Shown here: piece by piece, positions 7,098 through 15,098 of the stretch
Layout: each line of letters opens with the position of its first letter
Position numbering within the stretch: the stretch's first letter is position 1
Origin: Streptomyces guryensis
Lineage (GTDB): Bacteria > Actinomycetota > Actinomycetes > Streptomycetales > Streptomycetaceae
Direction of reading: 5' to 3'
Length of the DNA: 50,257 bases
Assembly (NCBI RefSeq): GCF_021261325.1
Contig: NZ_JAJSBI010000044.1
Location: 1 to 50,257 of the forward strand
Position numbers and translations under genes: made by a program
The notes under the pieces: model-generated
Databases searched by the model: none
Seen by the model: only the letters and a program-made list of their open reading frames with translations
Told to the model about the DNA's origin: nothing

Positions 7098-9695
7098 TCA
7101 GAGGGTCTTTCCGGTGGCCGGTCCCACGATCAGCCCCTCCCCGAACGCGTCCACCCGGACCGTGTCGCCGTCCTTGACCTCGCCGGAGAGGATCTCCTTG
7201 GCCAGGCGGTCGCCGATGGCGGTCTGGACGAGGCGGCGCAGGGGGCGGGCGCCGTAGGCCGGGTCGTTGCCCTCGTCGGCGAGCCAGGCCAGCGCCTCGT
7301 CGGTGATCTCCAGGGTGAGGCGGCGCTCCGCGAGGCGCTTCGCCAGCCGGTCGATCTGGAGCCGGGCGATGCGGCCGAGCTCGTCCTTGGACAGGGCCGA
7401 GAAGACCACGAGGTCGTCGAGGCGGTTGAGGAACTCCGGCTTGAAGGACGTCCGGACGACCTCCAGAACCTGCTCCTTCTTCTCCTCCTCGCCGGTCAGC
7501 GGATCGACCAGGAACTGGCTGCCCAGGTTCGAGGTCAGCACGAGGATCGTGTTGCGGAAGTCGACCGTGCGGCCCTGGCCGTCCGTCAGACGGCCGTCGT
7601 CCAGCACCTGGAGGAGGACGTCGAAGACCTCGGGGTGGGCCTTCTCGACCTCGTCCAGCAGGACGACGGAGTACGGACGCCTGCGCACCGCTTCGGTGAG
7701 CTGGCCGCCCTCCTCGTAGCCGATGTAGCCGGGCGGGGCGCCGACCAGGCGGGCCACGCTGTGCTTCTCGCCGTACTCCGACATGTCGATGCGGACCATG
7801 GCCCGCTCGTCGTCGAAGAGGAAGTCGGCGAGGGCTTTCGCCAGTTCGGTCTTGCCGACGCCCGTCGGGCCGAGGAAGAGGAAGGAGCCGGTCGGGCGGT
7901 CCGGGTCGGCGATGCCGGCGCGGGTGCGGCGGACGGCGTCCGAGACCGCCTGCACGGCCTCCTGCTGGCCGATCAGCCGGCGGCCCAGCTCCTCCTCCAT
8001 GCGCAGGAGTTTCTGGGTCTCGCCCTCCAGGAGGCGGCCGGCGGGGATGCCGGTCCAGGCGGCGACGACGTCCGCGATGTCGTCGGAGCCCACCTCGTCC
8101 TTGACCATCGTGTCCCTGGAGACCTCCTCCTCGGCCTCCGAGGCGGCCTCCAAGTCCCTTTCCAGGGCGGGGATCTCGCCGTACAGCAGCTTGGAGGCGG
8201 TGTCGAAGTCGCCGTCGCGCTGGGCCCGTTCGGCCGTGCCCCGCAACTCGTCCAGCTTCTCCTTGAGTTCACCGACGCGGTTGAGGGACTGCTTCTCCTT
8301 CTCCCAGCGGGCGGTCAGGCCCCGCAGTTCCTCCTCCTTGTCGGCGAGGTCGCGGCGCAGCCGCTCCAGGCGCTCGCGGGAGGCCGGGTCGGTCTCCTTG
8401 ACCAGGGCGAGCTCCTCCATCTTCAACCGGTCGACGGCGCGCTGGAGTTCGTCGATCTCGACGGGAGAGGAGTCGATCTCCATACGCAGGCGGGAGGCCG
8501 CCTCGTCGACCAGGTCGATGGCCTTGTCGGGGAGGAAGCGGGAGGTGATGTAGCGGTCGGAGAGGGTGGCGGAGGCGACCAGGGCGCTGTCGGCGATCTG
8601 GACCTTGTGGTGGGCCTCGTAGCGGCCCTTGAGTCCGCGCAGGATCGCGATGGTGTCCTCGACCGTGGGCTCGGAGACCAAGACCTGCTGGAAGCGGCGC
8701 TCCAGTGCCGGGTCCTTCTCGACGCGCTCGCGGTACTCGTCGAGGGTCGTGGCGCCGACCATGCGCAGCTCGCCGCGGGCCAGCATCGGCTTCAGCATGT
8801 TGCCGGCGTCCATGGCGGAGTCGCCGCCGGCGCCCGCGCCGACGACGGTGTGCAGCTCGTCGATGAACGTGATGATCTGGCCGTCCGAGTCCTTGATCTC
8901 GGCCAGGACGGTCTTCAGCCGCTCCTCGAACTCGCCGCGGTACTTCGCGCCCGCGACCATCGCGCCGAGGTCCAGCGCGACCAGCCGCTTGTTCTTGAGG
9001 GACTCCGGTACGTCGCCCTTGACGATCCGCTGGGCGAGTCCCTCGACGACGGCGGTCTTGCCGACGCCGGGCTCGCCGATGAGGACCGGGTTGTTCTTCG
9101 TACGGCGCGACAGCACCTGTACGACACGGCGGATCTCCTGGTCGCGGCCGATGACCGGGTCGAGCCGGCCCTCGCGTGCCGCGGCCGTGAAGTCCGTGCC
9201 GAACTTCTCCAGGGCCTTGTACTGGCCCTCCGGATCGGCTGTGGTCACCCGGCGTCCTCCCCTCGCCTGCTGGAAGGCCGCCTGCAGCTTCTTCGCACCG
9301 GCCCCCTGCCCGGACAGTACGTCACCCGCGGCGCCGCCCTTCGCGGCGATGCCGATGAGCAGGTGCTCGGTGGAGAGGTACTCGTCGCCGAGGTCCCTGG
9401 CGCGCTCGGTGGCGTCGGCGATCACGGAGAGCAGCTCGCGGCCCGGCTGCGGGGGCGCGACGGTCGAGCCGGTCACGCTGGGCAGGCCGGCGAGGATCTT
9501 CTCCGCGCCGGCGCGGACGGCCGCCTGGTCGGCGTCGACGGCGGCCAGCAGGTCGGTGATGTTCTCGTTGTCCTGGCCCTGCAGCAGGGCCAGGAGCAGG
9601 TGCGCCGGAGTGAGGTCGGCGTGCCCGTCGGTCAGGGCCCGCTGCTCGGCCGCCCTGAGGGCGTCCCGGCTCCGGTTGGTCAGCTCGGCGTCCAC
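7098..9695 (-). CDS. clpB: Disaggregase ClpB (Hsp100)
   Basis: An 865-residue hexameric AAA+ disaggregase, full length for the family. Order: Clp N-domain repeats (1-145), first AAA module with Walker A GEPGVGKT (207-214) and Walker B ITFIDELH, the coiled-coil middle domain (around 405-525, rich in Glu/Arg/Lys), then the second AAA module with GPTGVGKT and VVLLDEVEKAHPEVF. There is no ClpP-binding IGF/L loop, so it should rescue aggregates with DnaK-DnaJ-GrpE rather than feed a protease. The start is GTG 9695 with AGGAG upstream. A HAIR operator at 9776-9796 links it to HspR, whose gene is encoded 9 kb away in this window. An antisense open frame through the whole gene is a composition artefact. 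Confidence 0.98.
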   Translation of the reverse strand: MDAELTNRSRDALRAAEQRALTDGHADLTPAHLLLALLQGQDNENITDLLAAVDADQAAVRAGAEKILAGLPSVTGSTVAPPQPGRELLSVIADATERARDLGDEYLSTEHLLIGIAAKGGAAGDVLSGQGAGAKKLQAAFQQARGGRRVTTADPEGQYKALEKFGTDFTAAAREGRLDPVIGRDQEIRRVVQVLSRRTKNNPVLIGEPGVGKTAVVEGLAQRIVKGDVPESLKNKRLVALDLGAMVAGAKYRGEFEERLKTVLAEIKDSDGQIITFIDELHTVVGAGAGGDSAMDAGNMLKPMLARGELRMVGATTLDEYRERVEKDPALERRFQQVLVSEPTVEDTIAILRGLKGRYEAHHKVQIADSALVASATLSDRYITSRFLPDKAIDLVDEAASRLRMEIDSSPVEIDELQRAVDRLKMEELALVKETDPASRERLERLRRDLADKEEELRGLTARWEKEKQSLNRVGELKEKLDELRGTAERAQRDGDFDTASKLLYGEIPALERDLEAASEAEEEVSRDTMVKDEVGSDDIADVVAAWTGIPAGRLLEGETQKLLRMEEELGRRLIGQQEAVQAVSDAVRRTRAGIADPDRPTGSFLFLGPTGVGKTELAKALADFLFDDERAMVRIDMSEYGEKHSVARLVGAPPGYIGYEEGGQLTEAVRRRPYSVVLLDEVEKAHPEVFDVLLQVLDDGRLTDGQGRTVDFRNTILVLTSNLGSQFLVDPLTGEEEKKEQVLEVVRTSFKPEFLNRLDDLVVFSALSKDELGRIARLQIDRLAKRLAERRLTLEITDEALAWLADEGNDPAYGARPLRRLVQTAIGDRLAKEILSGEVKDGDTVRVDAFGEGLIVGPATGKTL

Positions 9696-9775
9696 TGTCG
9701 CGTTCTCCTCCTGATGTCAGCCGTCCGCCACAAGTCCCAGTCAGCCCCAGTACTGACTCAGTCAGCGTACACAAA

Positions 9776-9796
9776 GTTGAGTCTATTCCACTCAAG
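9776..9796. promoter_or_regulatory. HAIR operator (HspR site) upstream of clpB
   Basis: GTTGAGT-N7-ACTCAAG matches the HspR-associated inverted repeat CTTGAGT-N7-ACTCAAG in 13 of 14 positions. It lies 80-100 bases before the clpB start. A separate perfect palindrome, CTGACTCAGTCAG (9753-9765), lies between it and the gene. Confidence 0.9.
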
Positions 9797-9835
9797 GCGG
9801 CGGCCGGGAGAGTCCGGGGGCTAAGTTCCGGAGCC

Positions 9836-10249
9836 ATGGCGACCTATTCGCAGGACCCCGGCGCACCCGACGCCGCGTACCTCGACTTCTGGCGGGAACG
9901 GCACCTGTGCACGCTGACGACCCCACGCCCGGACGGCAGCCCGCACGTGGTGCCCGTCGGGGTCACATACGATCCCGGCGCCGGTCTTGCTCGGGTGATC
10001 ACGAACAGGACGAGCACCAAGGTGCTGAACGTGCTGGCCGCCGGCGACGAGGGCGCCCGGGTCGCGGTGTGCCAGGTGGACGGCCGCCGCTGGGCGACCC
10101 TGGAGGGCCGGGCCGTGGTACGGACCGAGCCGGAGCGGGTCGCTGAGGCCGTGCGGCGGTACGCGGAGCGCTACCGGCGCACGCCCGGGCCGAACCCGTC
10201 ACGTGTGGTGATCGAGATCGAACTGACGAGGGCGATGGGCCTCGCATGA
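9836..10249 (+). CDS. Split-barrel pyridoxamine-phosphate-oxidase-fold protein (possibly F420-dependent)
   Basis: A compact 137-residue protein with the split beta-barrel flavin/deazaflavin-binding fold. The opening LDFWRERHLCTLTTPRPDGSPHVVPVG, then ITNRTSTKVLNVLAAG and RWATLEGRAVV, is typical of the small PPOX-class proteins (Rv1155-like), many of which bind coenzyme F420 rather than FMN. The substrate cannot be read from sequence. It is transcribed divergently from clpB across 140 bases that include the HAIR, so it may respond to heat shock too, though this is inference. Confidence 0.8.
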   Translation: MATYSQDPGAPDAAYLDFWRERHLCTLTTPRPDGSPHVVPVGVTYDPGAGLARVITNRTSTKVLNVLAAGDEGARVAVCQVDGRRWATLEGRAVVRTEPERVAEAVRRYAERYRRTPGPNPSRVVIEIELTRAMGLA

Positions 10250-10349
10250 CGGCCGTCACGGCCGTGACGGCCGTGACGGAGGGGGCTGTTTTCGGCCAGC
10301 GCACTGCGATGGCCGAATATGCCGATACCCGGAAATATCCCGTAAAACT

Positions 10350-10390
10350 GCAGCGGCGTCACCGTGTTCAGGTCACGGTGACGCCGCTGC
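10350..10390. terminator. Strong bidirectional terminator
   Basis: A perfect 17-bp stem GCAGCGGCGTCACCGTG / CACGGTGACGCCGCTGC with a 7-base loop sits between the convergent PPOX-fold gene and the Rieske-like gene. A smaller set of CACGGCCGTGA repeats (10246-10279) lies at the end of the PPOX-fold gene. Confidence 0.8.
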
Positions 10391-10433
10391 GGGGGGAAGC
10401 ACCTGAGCGAACTGTTACGACGGGGGATTCGCG

Positions 10434-10769
10434 TCAGGCACTGCGGGGGGTGGCTGCGATGGTCCGAACATCGGGGGTTTCCGGTTCCACCAGCCGGTGG
10501 TCTCGTTGGTCGAGGTTCACAAAGATCATTCCGTACCGAATGGCACATCGCACTGGCTGCGGCGCCCCCCGAGGCCGCCGCAGACACCGGTACGCCCGTA
10601 CGTCCTCGTCCTCGTCGCGCGTGACCACGACCGGCTCGCCGAACACGGTCACCATCAGCGAGTCACCGGAGTGGGGGATCGCGGTGACAAGGTCGATGAA
10701 GTGCCAGCCGGAGCGGTAGGCCGTGGCCATTTCGCGTCGGAAGGAGCGGTCGTCCGGTGGGATGGTCAC
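10434..10769 (-). CDS. Rieske-fold-like small protein without cluster ligands
   Basis: A 111-residue protein. Its layout follows the N-terminal Rieske domain of ring-hydroxylating oxygenase alpha subunits: aromatic W, then IPHSGDSLMVTVFGEPVVVTRDEDEDVRAYRC, and IFVNLDQRD near the end. In active domains two Cys-x-His pairs hold the [2Fe-2S] cluster. Here the expected C-x-H-R segment reads CLRRPRG and the second pair is gone, so it probably does not bind a cluster. The GTG at 10769 is chosen because GGGAG lies 9 bases upstream and an in-frame extension has no family likeness. It starts 4 bases after the peptide gene's stop codon, so the two are co-transcribed and probably translationally coupled. 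The Rieske relation is my reading, not tested. Confidence 0.6.
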   Translation of the reverse strand: MTIPPDDRSFRREMATAYRSGWHFIDLVTAIPHSGDSLMVTVFGEPVVVTRDEDEDVRAYRCLRRPRGAPQPVRCAIRYGMIFVNLDQRDHRLVEPETPDVRTIAATPRSA

Positions 10770-10773
10770 GTCG

Positions 10774-10995
10774 TCAGCTCCCAGCGCTGTCTTGGGTGCT
10801 GGACTCGACGACCGCCGGCCAATGGGAGTCCGCGAGCGTGACGGACTGGGCGGCCGCAGGCCAATGGGAGTCCGCTCGAGTGCTCTCCCCCACATGGGAG
10901 GTACCGCCCAGCACTCCGAGTCCCACGACGGCGGAGAGGGCGGCAACAAGCACCGAGCGAAGCATTCTGTTCCGCATAGTCGGCTTCGTCCTCAC
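10774..10995 (-). CDS. Small secreted peptide precursor with a tandem ADSHWPA repeat
   Basis: This 73-residue frame starts at GTG 10995 with AGGAG 8 bases upstream. Residues 1-35 are a good Sec signal peptide (several Arg, then SVLVAALSAVVGLGVLGG). The short mature part holds two copies of ADSHWPA, 14 residues apart, encoded by an exact 17-base DNA repeat. It has no Cys, so it is not a disulfide peptide, and it is too short for a folded enzyme. It lies directly upstream of the Rieske-like gene and divergent from a LuxR-type regulator (116 bases between starts). A signalling peptide or RiPP-like precursor is possible; no family is recognised. Confidence 0.65.
   Translation of the reverse strand: MRTKPTMRNRMLRSVLVAALSAVVGLGVLGGTSHVGESTRADSHWPAAAQSVTLADSHWPAVVESSTQDSAGS
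10817..10875. repeat. Exact 17-base direct repeat encoding SHWPA
   Basis: GGCCAATGGGAGTCCGC occurs at 10817-10833 and 10859-10875, exactly 42 bases (14 codons) apart, inside the secreted-peptide gene. Codon use in the two copies is identical while the DNA between them is unrelated to that outside. Confidence 0.9.
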
Positions 10996-11070
10996 TTGAA
11001 AGTCTCCTCTTCCCCCGTCGGATAAGACGATGGCTCATTCGAACACGTCATGGCCACAGGATCGATGCAT

Positions 11071-11087
11071 CATGTTCCTGCATGTTC
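11071..11087 (+). promoter_or_regulatory. CATGTTC direct repeat in the LuxR / peptide intergenic region
   Basis: CATGTTC occurs at 11071-11077 and 11081-11087, one helical turn apart, 25 bases before the LuxR start. A nearby GAACACG (11041-11047) is a partial inverted copy. It could be an activator or autoregulator site; this is inference from position and spacing only. Confidence 0.3.
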
Positions 11088-11111
11088 AGGACCCTGGGGG
11101 GTGGAGATTTC

Positions 11112-12095
11112 ATGGCAAATCGGGCTAAGGCGGCGCATCCCCATGCGGTGACCGAAATCTGCGAGGAGGGTGGCCGCCTTTATGCGAACGCCCTGCGCAT
11201 GGGACGGATCGCCCGAGCGGAGGCGGAGTCCGCCCCCTGTCTGATGGAGTTCGCCCTTCTCCACCCCGACCCGGACGATGCGGACTGGCTGCGGCCCGTG
11301 CCGCCGTTCGCCGCGCTGGCCGAGCGGCTGCACCCCATCGAGCGCGAGATCACAGAGCGCCGCCGGTTGTCCATGGAGCTCGCGGACGCATTCGAGCCGT
11401 TCATGGCGCTCAGCGCCCAGGCCACGGTGACCGACGACTCGATCACCGTGCTGGAGGGGGGAAAGCGGATCAATGCGGCGCTCAACCTGGCCACCGCCCA
11501 GTGCCAGAGCGAGATGCTCACCATCCAGCCGAGCGACGACCGCTTCTCCGAGCGCAGCCTCATGCAGGGACTGGAACGAGACAAGCCGCTGATCGAACGC
11601 GGCGTGCGAATCCGGACGCTGTACCAGCACACGGCCCGCTACAGCCAGGAGAAGCTGGCCTACGTGGCCCAGCTCTCCAACGGCAAAGTGGAGTACCGCA
11701 CCATCGACGAGGTGGTGGAACGCCTCATCATCTGCGACGAGACCGTCGCCTTCATCCCCGCCCGCGACGACCAGCAGGTCGCCCTGGAGCTCCGCCATCC
11801 CGGCCTGATCCGCTACCTGGTCAGAGTCTTCGAGTTCATGTGGGGCCGGTCCGTCCCGCTGAACGCGGGCGCCCCCTACGAGCCCGCGGCCGGCGGCATC
11901 ACCGACATCCAGCACTCCATAGCCAAGCTGCTCGTGGAAGGCCACGTGGACGAGGCGATCGCGCGCCGCCTGGGTATGAACGTCCGCACCTGCCGCGCCC
12001 ACATAGCCAAGCTGGCCACGGCCCTGGGCAGCGGCAGCCGGGCCCAACTCGGCTTCCTGATAGCGCAGTCGGGAATCCTGGACCCCGAGAAGTGA
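11112..12095 (+). CDS. LuxR-family transcriptional regulator (1)
   Basis: A 327-residue protein. Residues 265-325 are a LuxR/GerE helix-turn-helix (SIAKLLVEGHVDEAIARRLGMNVRTCRAHIAKLATALGSGSRAQLG). The N-terminal part has no receiver or PAS motif I can see. It contains ALLHPDPDDADWL and MLTIQPSDDRFS.RSLMQGL followed by VRIRTLYQH.ARY, which belongs to the TrmB-like sensor region found in many orphan Streptomyces LuxR proteins. ATG 11112 is preferred to ATG 11082: GGAG lies 7 bases upstream and the paralogue at 12208-13251 starts at the matching place. It is divergent from the secreted-peptide gene, which it may control. Confidence 0.85.
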   Translation: MANRAKAAHPHAVTEICEEGGRLYANALRMGRIARAEAESAPCLMEFALLHPDPDDADWLRPVPPFAALAERLHPIEREITERRRLSMELADAFEPFMALSAQATVTDDSITVLEGGKRINAALNLATAQCQSEMLTIQPSDDRFSERSLMQGLERDKPLIERGVRIRTLYQHTARYSQEKLAYVAQLSNGKVEYRTIDEVVERLIICDETVAFIPARDDQQVALELRHPGLIRYLVRVFEFMWGRSVPLNAGAPYEPAAGGITDIQHSIAKLLVEGHVDEAIARRLGMNVRTCRAHIAKLATALGSGSRAQLGFLIAQSGILDPEK

Positions 12096-12132
12096 CCCGA
12101 GCGAAGGGGAGTGCGGTGATGCCGGCGAGGCA

Positions 12133-12245
12133 TCCGGAACACCCGCGTCCACATCGCCGAACTGGCGGCCGCACTGGGCAGCGAGAGCCGGGCGCAGCTC
12201 GGCCACCTCATCGGGCAGTCGGGGATTCTTGACCCGGAAGGGTGA
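12133..12245 (+). pseudogene. C-terminal scrap of a third LuxR-type regulator
   Basis: After LuxR 1 ends, a frame reads TRVHIAELAAALGSESRAQLG and closes HLIGQSGILDPEG-stop at 12245. This matches the last 35 residues of LuxR 1 almost residue for residue (CRAHIAKLATALGSGSRAQLG, ILDPEK). No start or DNA upstream belongs to it. Only the second half of the helix-turn-helix survives, so a tandem paralogue was lost here. The 3' end overlaps the tail of the opposite LuxR gene. Confidence 0.75.
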
Positions 12246-13251
12246 CCGAGGGAGTGACGTCCGCCGGCTGGCGGGGCCCGTCGAGGCCCACCTGGGCGAT
12301 GCGGACGCCGAGTTGGGTGCGGCTTGCCGCGCCGAGGGTCTCGGACAGCCGCGCGATATGGGCACGGCAGGTGCGCACGCTTATGCCGAGCCGCTCCGCG
12401 ATCACCGCGTCCTGGTGGCCCTCCGCGAGGAGCGCCGCGATGGACTGCTCACGGTGCGAGATGCCCTCGATGCCGGTGTCGGGCAGCGGCGCGGTCAGCG
12501 GGATCGCCAGGCGCCACAGCCGTTCGAAGACCGTGACCAGGTACTCGACCAGCGCCGGGTGGCGCAGCTCCAGCGCCAGGGTGCGGTCCGCGTTCGCGGG
12601 GATGAACGCCACCGTACGGTCGAAGAGGATCAGCCGGTCGATCACCTCGTCGAGGGTCCGGGCCTCGACCGAACCTCCCATCAGCTCAAGGTAGTTGAGC
12701 AGCCCCTGCCCGTGCCGGGCCACATGGGTGTACAGGTCGCGCATCCGCACGCCCCGCCCGCGCAGCGCCAGCGCCCGGTGCAGACCCTCGGTCAGCTCGT
12801 GCTCGGGGCGGATGCCGCCGGGCTGGACCGTGAGGACCTCCGTGGTGCAGGCCTCCGTCGCCTGGTCCATGGCGGCCTGGATGCGGGAGAGCCCGTCGAG
12901 GACGCGGATCGCGGCGCCCTCCGCGCCGGGGCCCGCCTGCGTGGCGGGGCCGAGTCCGGCGTACCGCTCGACGGCGGAGACCGCAGCGCCGACCCGCCGC
13001 TGGCTCGCGCTGACCTCGTCGTAGACCCCGCGCAGCAGTCTGGTCATGACCTCCTGCGGGGACGTCGGGACCAGCCAGTCCATGTCGTCCGGGTCAGGGT
13101 GCAGCAGGGCCAGCTCCAGCAGGCACGGCACCGGTTCGGCGTCCCGGCGCGCCACCCGGCCCCGCCGTACGGCCCGGGAGTACACGCGGTCCCCGGCGTC
13201 GCACAGCCGGTCGGCACCGTGCGGATGCTCATCCGTCCCGTGCCCGGCCAT
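12208..13251 (-). CDS. LuxR-family transcriptional regulator (2)
   Basis: A paralogue of LuxR 1, 347 residues. It shares ALLHPDPDDMDWL, the VLTVQPGG sensor-region motif, ALELRHPALVEYLVTVFERLWRLAIPL and the helix-turn-helix SIAALLAEGHQDAVIAERLGISVRTCRAHIARLSETLGA. The ATG at 13251 is chosen because the sequence after it (MAGHGTDEHPHGADRLCDAG) aligns with the start of LuxR 1; upstream in-frame codons look random. It converges with LuxR 1, and its last 18 residues overlap the scrap of the third copy, so its C-terminus may be foreign. It is divergent from the ATP-grasp cluster (300 bases between starts) and might regulate it. Confidence 0.85.
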   Translation of the reverse strand: MAGHGTDEHPHGADRLCDAGDRVYSRAVRRGRVARRDAEPVPCLLELALLHPDPDDMDWLVPTSPQEVMTRLLRGVYDEVSASQRRVGAAVSAVERYAGLGPATQAGPGAEGAAIRVLDGLSRIQAAMDQATEACTTEVLTVQPGGIRPEHELTEGLHRALALRGRGVRMRDLYTHVARHGQGLLNYLELMGGSVEARTLDEVIDRLILFDRTVAFIPANADRTLALELRHPALVEYLVTVFERLWRLAIPLTAPLPDTGIEGISHREQSIAALLAEGHQDAVIAERLGISVRTCRAHIARLSETLGAASRTQLGVRIAQVGLDGPRQPADVTPSVTLPGQESPTAR

Positions 13252-13553
13252 CGCCCATCCCACCCCCGGTTCCAGCGTCTGTCGCAGCGCAACTATGCGC
13301 GGCCCGGACCAGCTCCGCAACACGGCTCGGCGCGAACTGAGCGCCCGAAAACACCTGTACGTCCGGCTATTTCCCGCGCCCCGCAAGAGGCGCGGGGCCG
13401 TCTCCATTTGCGGCTCCGCGGCGTGGGCGCGAGCAACCACGACCGAGCCGCAGAAACCGGCGACACATCCCGGCACAGCTGGCGAAGCGCCACGCAAGCT
13501 ACCGGAAACGAGCCAGTGATCACCCCGTTACACACCGCCTCTAACGTCCCCTC

Positions 13554-15098
13554 ATGGCGGACATATTTGACGCGTACGCGTTGGCCGACGCGTGGGACGA
13601 GATGTTTGAGCGGCCGGGTGAGGTCAGAACCGCCTACGAGCCGGTACTGGCAGCACTACAGCCCATCGAGCCGAGCGAACTCCGGTTCCGGGCCGACCAG
13701 ATGGCGCGCGCCTTCACCGACCGCGGCGTGACCTACGCCTTCGCGGGCGAGGAGCGCCCCTGGCCGCTGGACCTGGTGCCCCGCATCCTCGACGCCCTCG
13801 AATGGGATCTCATACAACGCGGGGTGAGCCAGCGGGTCAGGGCCCTGGAGGCCTACCTCGCCGACGCCTACGGACCCTGCCGCGCCTTCGAGGACGGCGT
13901 GGTGCCCTGGCGGCTGCTGCTCAACTCCCCGCACTTCCACCGGGCGGCGCAGGGGGTCGAGCCGCCGGGCGGCGTCCGTATCCACGTCGCGGGCATCGAC
14001 CTCGTACGCGACGAGGCCGGGGACTTCCGGGTGCTGGAGGACAACGTGCGGGTGCCCAGCGGGGTCTCGTACGTCATCGAGAACCGCCGGGCCATGACCC
14101 GGATCTTCCCGTCCCTGTTCGCGGAACAGCACGTCGTGCCCGTCGACGGCTACGCGCAGAGACTGCTCGCCGCCCTCCGCGCAGCCGCACCCGACGGCGC
14201 TCAGGACCCGCGGGTCGTCGTCCTCACCCCGGGCCCCAGCAACGCCGCCTACTTCGAACACGCCCTGCTCGCCCGGCTGATGGGCGTGCAGCTGGTCGAG
14301 GGGCACGACCTGGTCTGCCGGGGCAACCGCGTCTGGATGCGCACCACGCGCGGCGAGGTGCCCGTCCATGTCGTATACCGGCGCCTGGACGACGACTTCC
14401 TGGACCCGCTCCACTTCCGGCCCGACTCGGTGATCGGCTGCCCCGGCGTCATGGGCGCCGCCATGGCGGGCAACGTCACACTCGCGAACGCCGTGGGCAA
14501 CGGGATCGCCGACGACAAGCTGCTCTACACCTACGTCCCGGACCTGATCCGCTACTACCTCTCCGAAGAACCGATTCTCCCGAACGTCGAGTCCTACCGG
14601 CCCGACGAACCGGGACAGTTGGAGGCGGTCCTCGACCAGATCGACCAACTGGTCATCAAGCCCGTCGACGGCGCCGGAGGCCAGGGGATCGTGATCGGCC
14701 CCAAGGCCGACCAGGACACCCTGGAACGCACTCGCAAAGCCGTCACCGCCGACCCGCGCGGCTTCATCGCCCAGCGGCCCGTCGCCCTGTCCACCTCCCC
14801 CACCCTCGCCGGCGAGCGCCTGGCACCCCGTCACATCGACCTCAGGCCGTTCGCCGTGAACGACGGCAACGATGTCTGGGTGCTGCCCGGCGGGCTGACC
14901 CGTGTCGCCCTCCAGGAGGGCAACCTGATCGTCAACTCCAGCCAGGGCGGCGGCTCCAAGGACACCTGGGTGCTCGCGGAGGGCCCCGCCGAGCAGCCGG
15001 CGCCCGAACCGGCCGGCGCGCTGCCCTCCGTCGCCCCGCGCCGGCTCGGACCCGACGGCGCCCGCGCCGTCGTGCAGGAAGGGGCGCAGCAGCAGTGA
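13554..15098 (+). CDS. Circularly permuted ATP-grasp protein (DUF404/DUF407)
   Basis: A 514-residue member of the type 2 circularly permuted ATP-grasp family. Visible are PWPLDLVPRIL, the VLEDNVRVPSGVSYVIENRRAM segment, LVIKPVDGAGGQGIVIGP (the ATP-grasp Lys and Gly-rich loop) and LRPFAVNDG..VWVLPGGLTRVA....NSSQGGGSKDTWVL at the end. Such proteins are predicted to ligate amines or amino acids to carboxylates, but no substrate is established. It heads an operon: its TGA overlaps the next start (GTGA). The Pro/Ala-rich last 35 residues are probably a disordered tail. Confidence 0.9.
   Translation: MADIFDAYALADAWDEMFERPGEVRTAYEPVLAALQPIEPSELRFRADQMARAFTDRGVTYAFAGEERPWPLDLVPRILDALEWDLIQRGVSQRVRALEAYLADAYGPCRAFEDGVVPWRLLLNSPHFHRAAQGVEPPGGVRIHVAGIDLVRDEAGDFRVLEDNVRVPSGVSYVIENRRAMTRIFPSLFAEQHVVPVDGYAQRLLAALRAAAPDGAQDPRVVVLTPGPSNAAYFEHALLARLMGVQLVEGHDLVCRGNRVWMRTTRGEVPVHVVYRRLDDDFLDPLHFRPDSVIGCPGVMGAAMAGNVTLANAVGNGIADDKLLYTYVPDLIRYYLSEEPILPNVESYRPDEPGQLEAVLDQIDQLVIKPVDGAGGQGIVIGPKADQDTLERTRKAVTADPRGFIAQRPVALSTSPTLAGERLAPRHIDLRPFAVNDGNDVWVLPGGLTRVALQEGNLIVNSSQGGGSKDTWVLAEGPAEQPAPEPAGALPSVAPRRLGPDGARAVVQEGAQQQ

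Noticed and set aside
6663..9824. A 1053-codon open frame antisense to clpB
   Set aside because: High-GC third positions leave the opposite strand free of stops; the translation is low-complexity (Gly/Ala/Val/Leu) and matches nothing, while clpB is certain.
10246..10279. CACGGCCGTGA repeats as an operator
   Set aside because: They overlap the end of a coding region and the start of a terminator zone, and are better explained as a weak hairpin.
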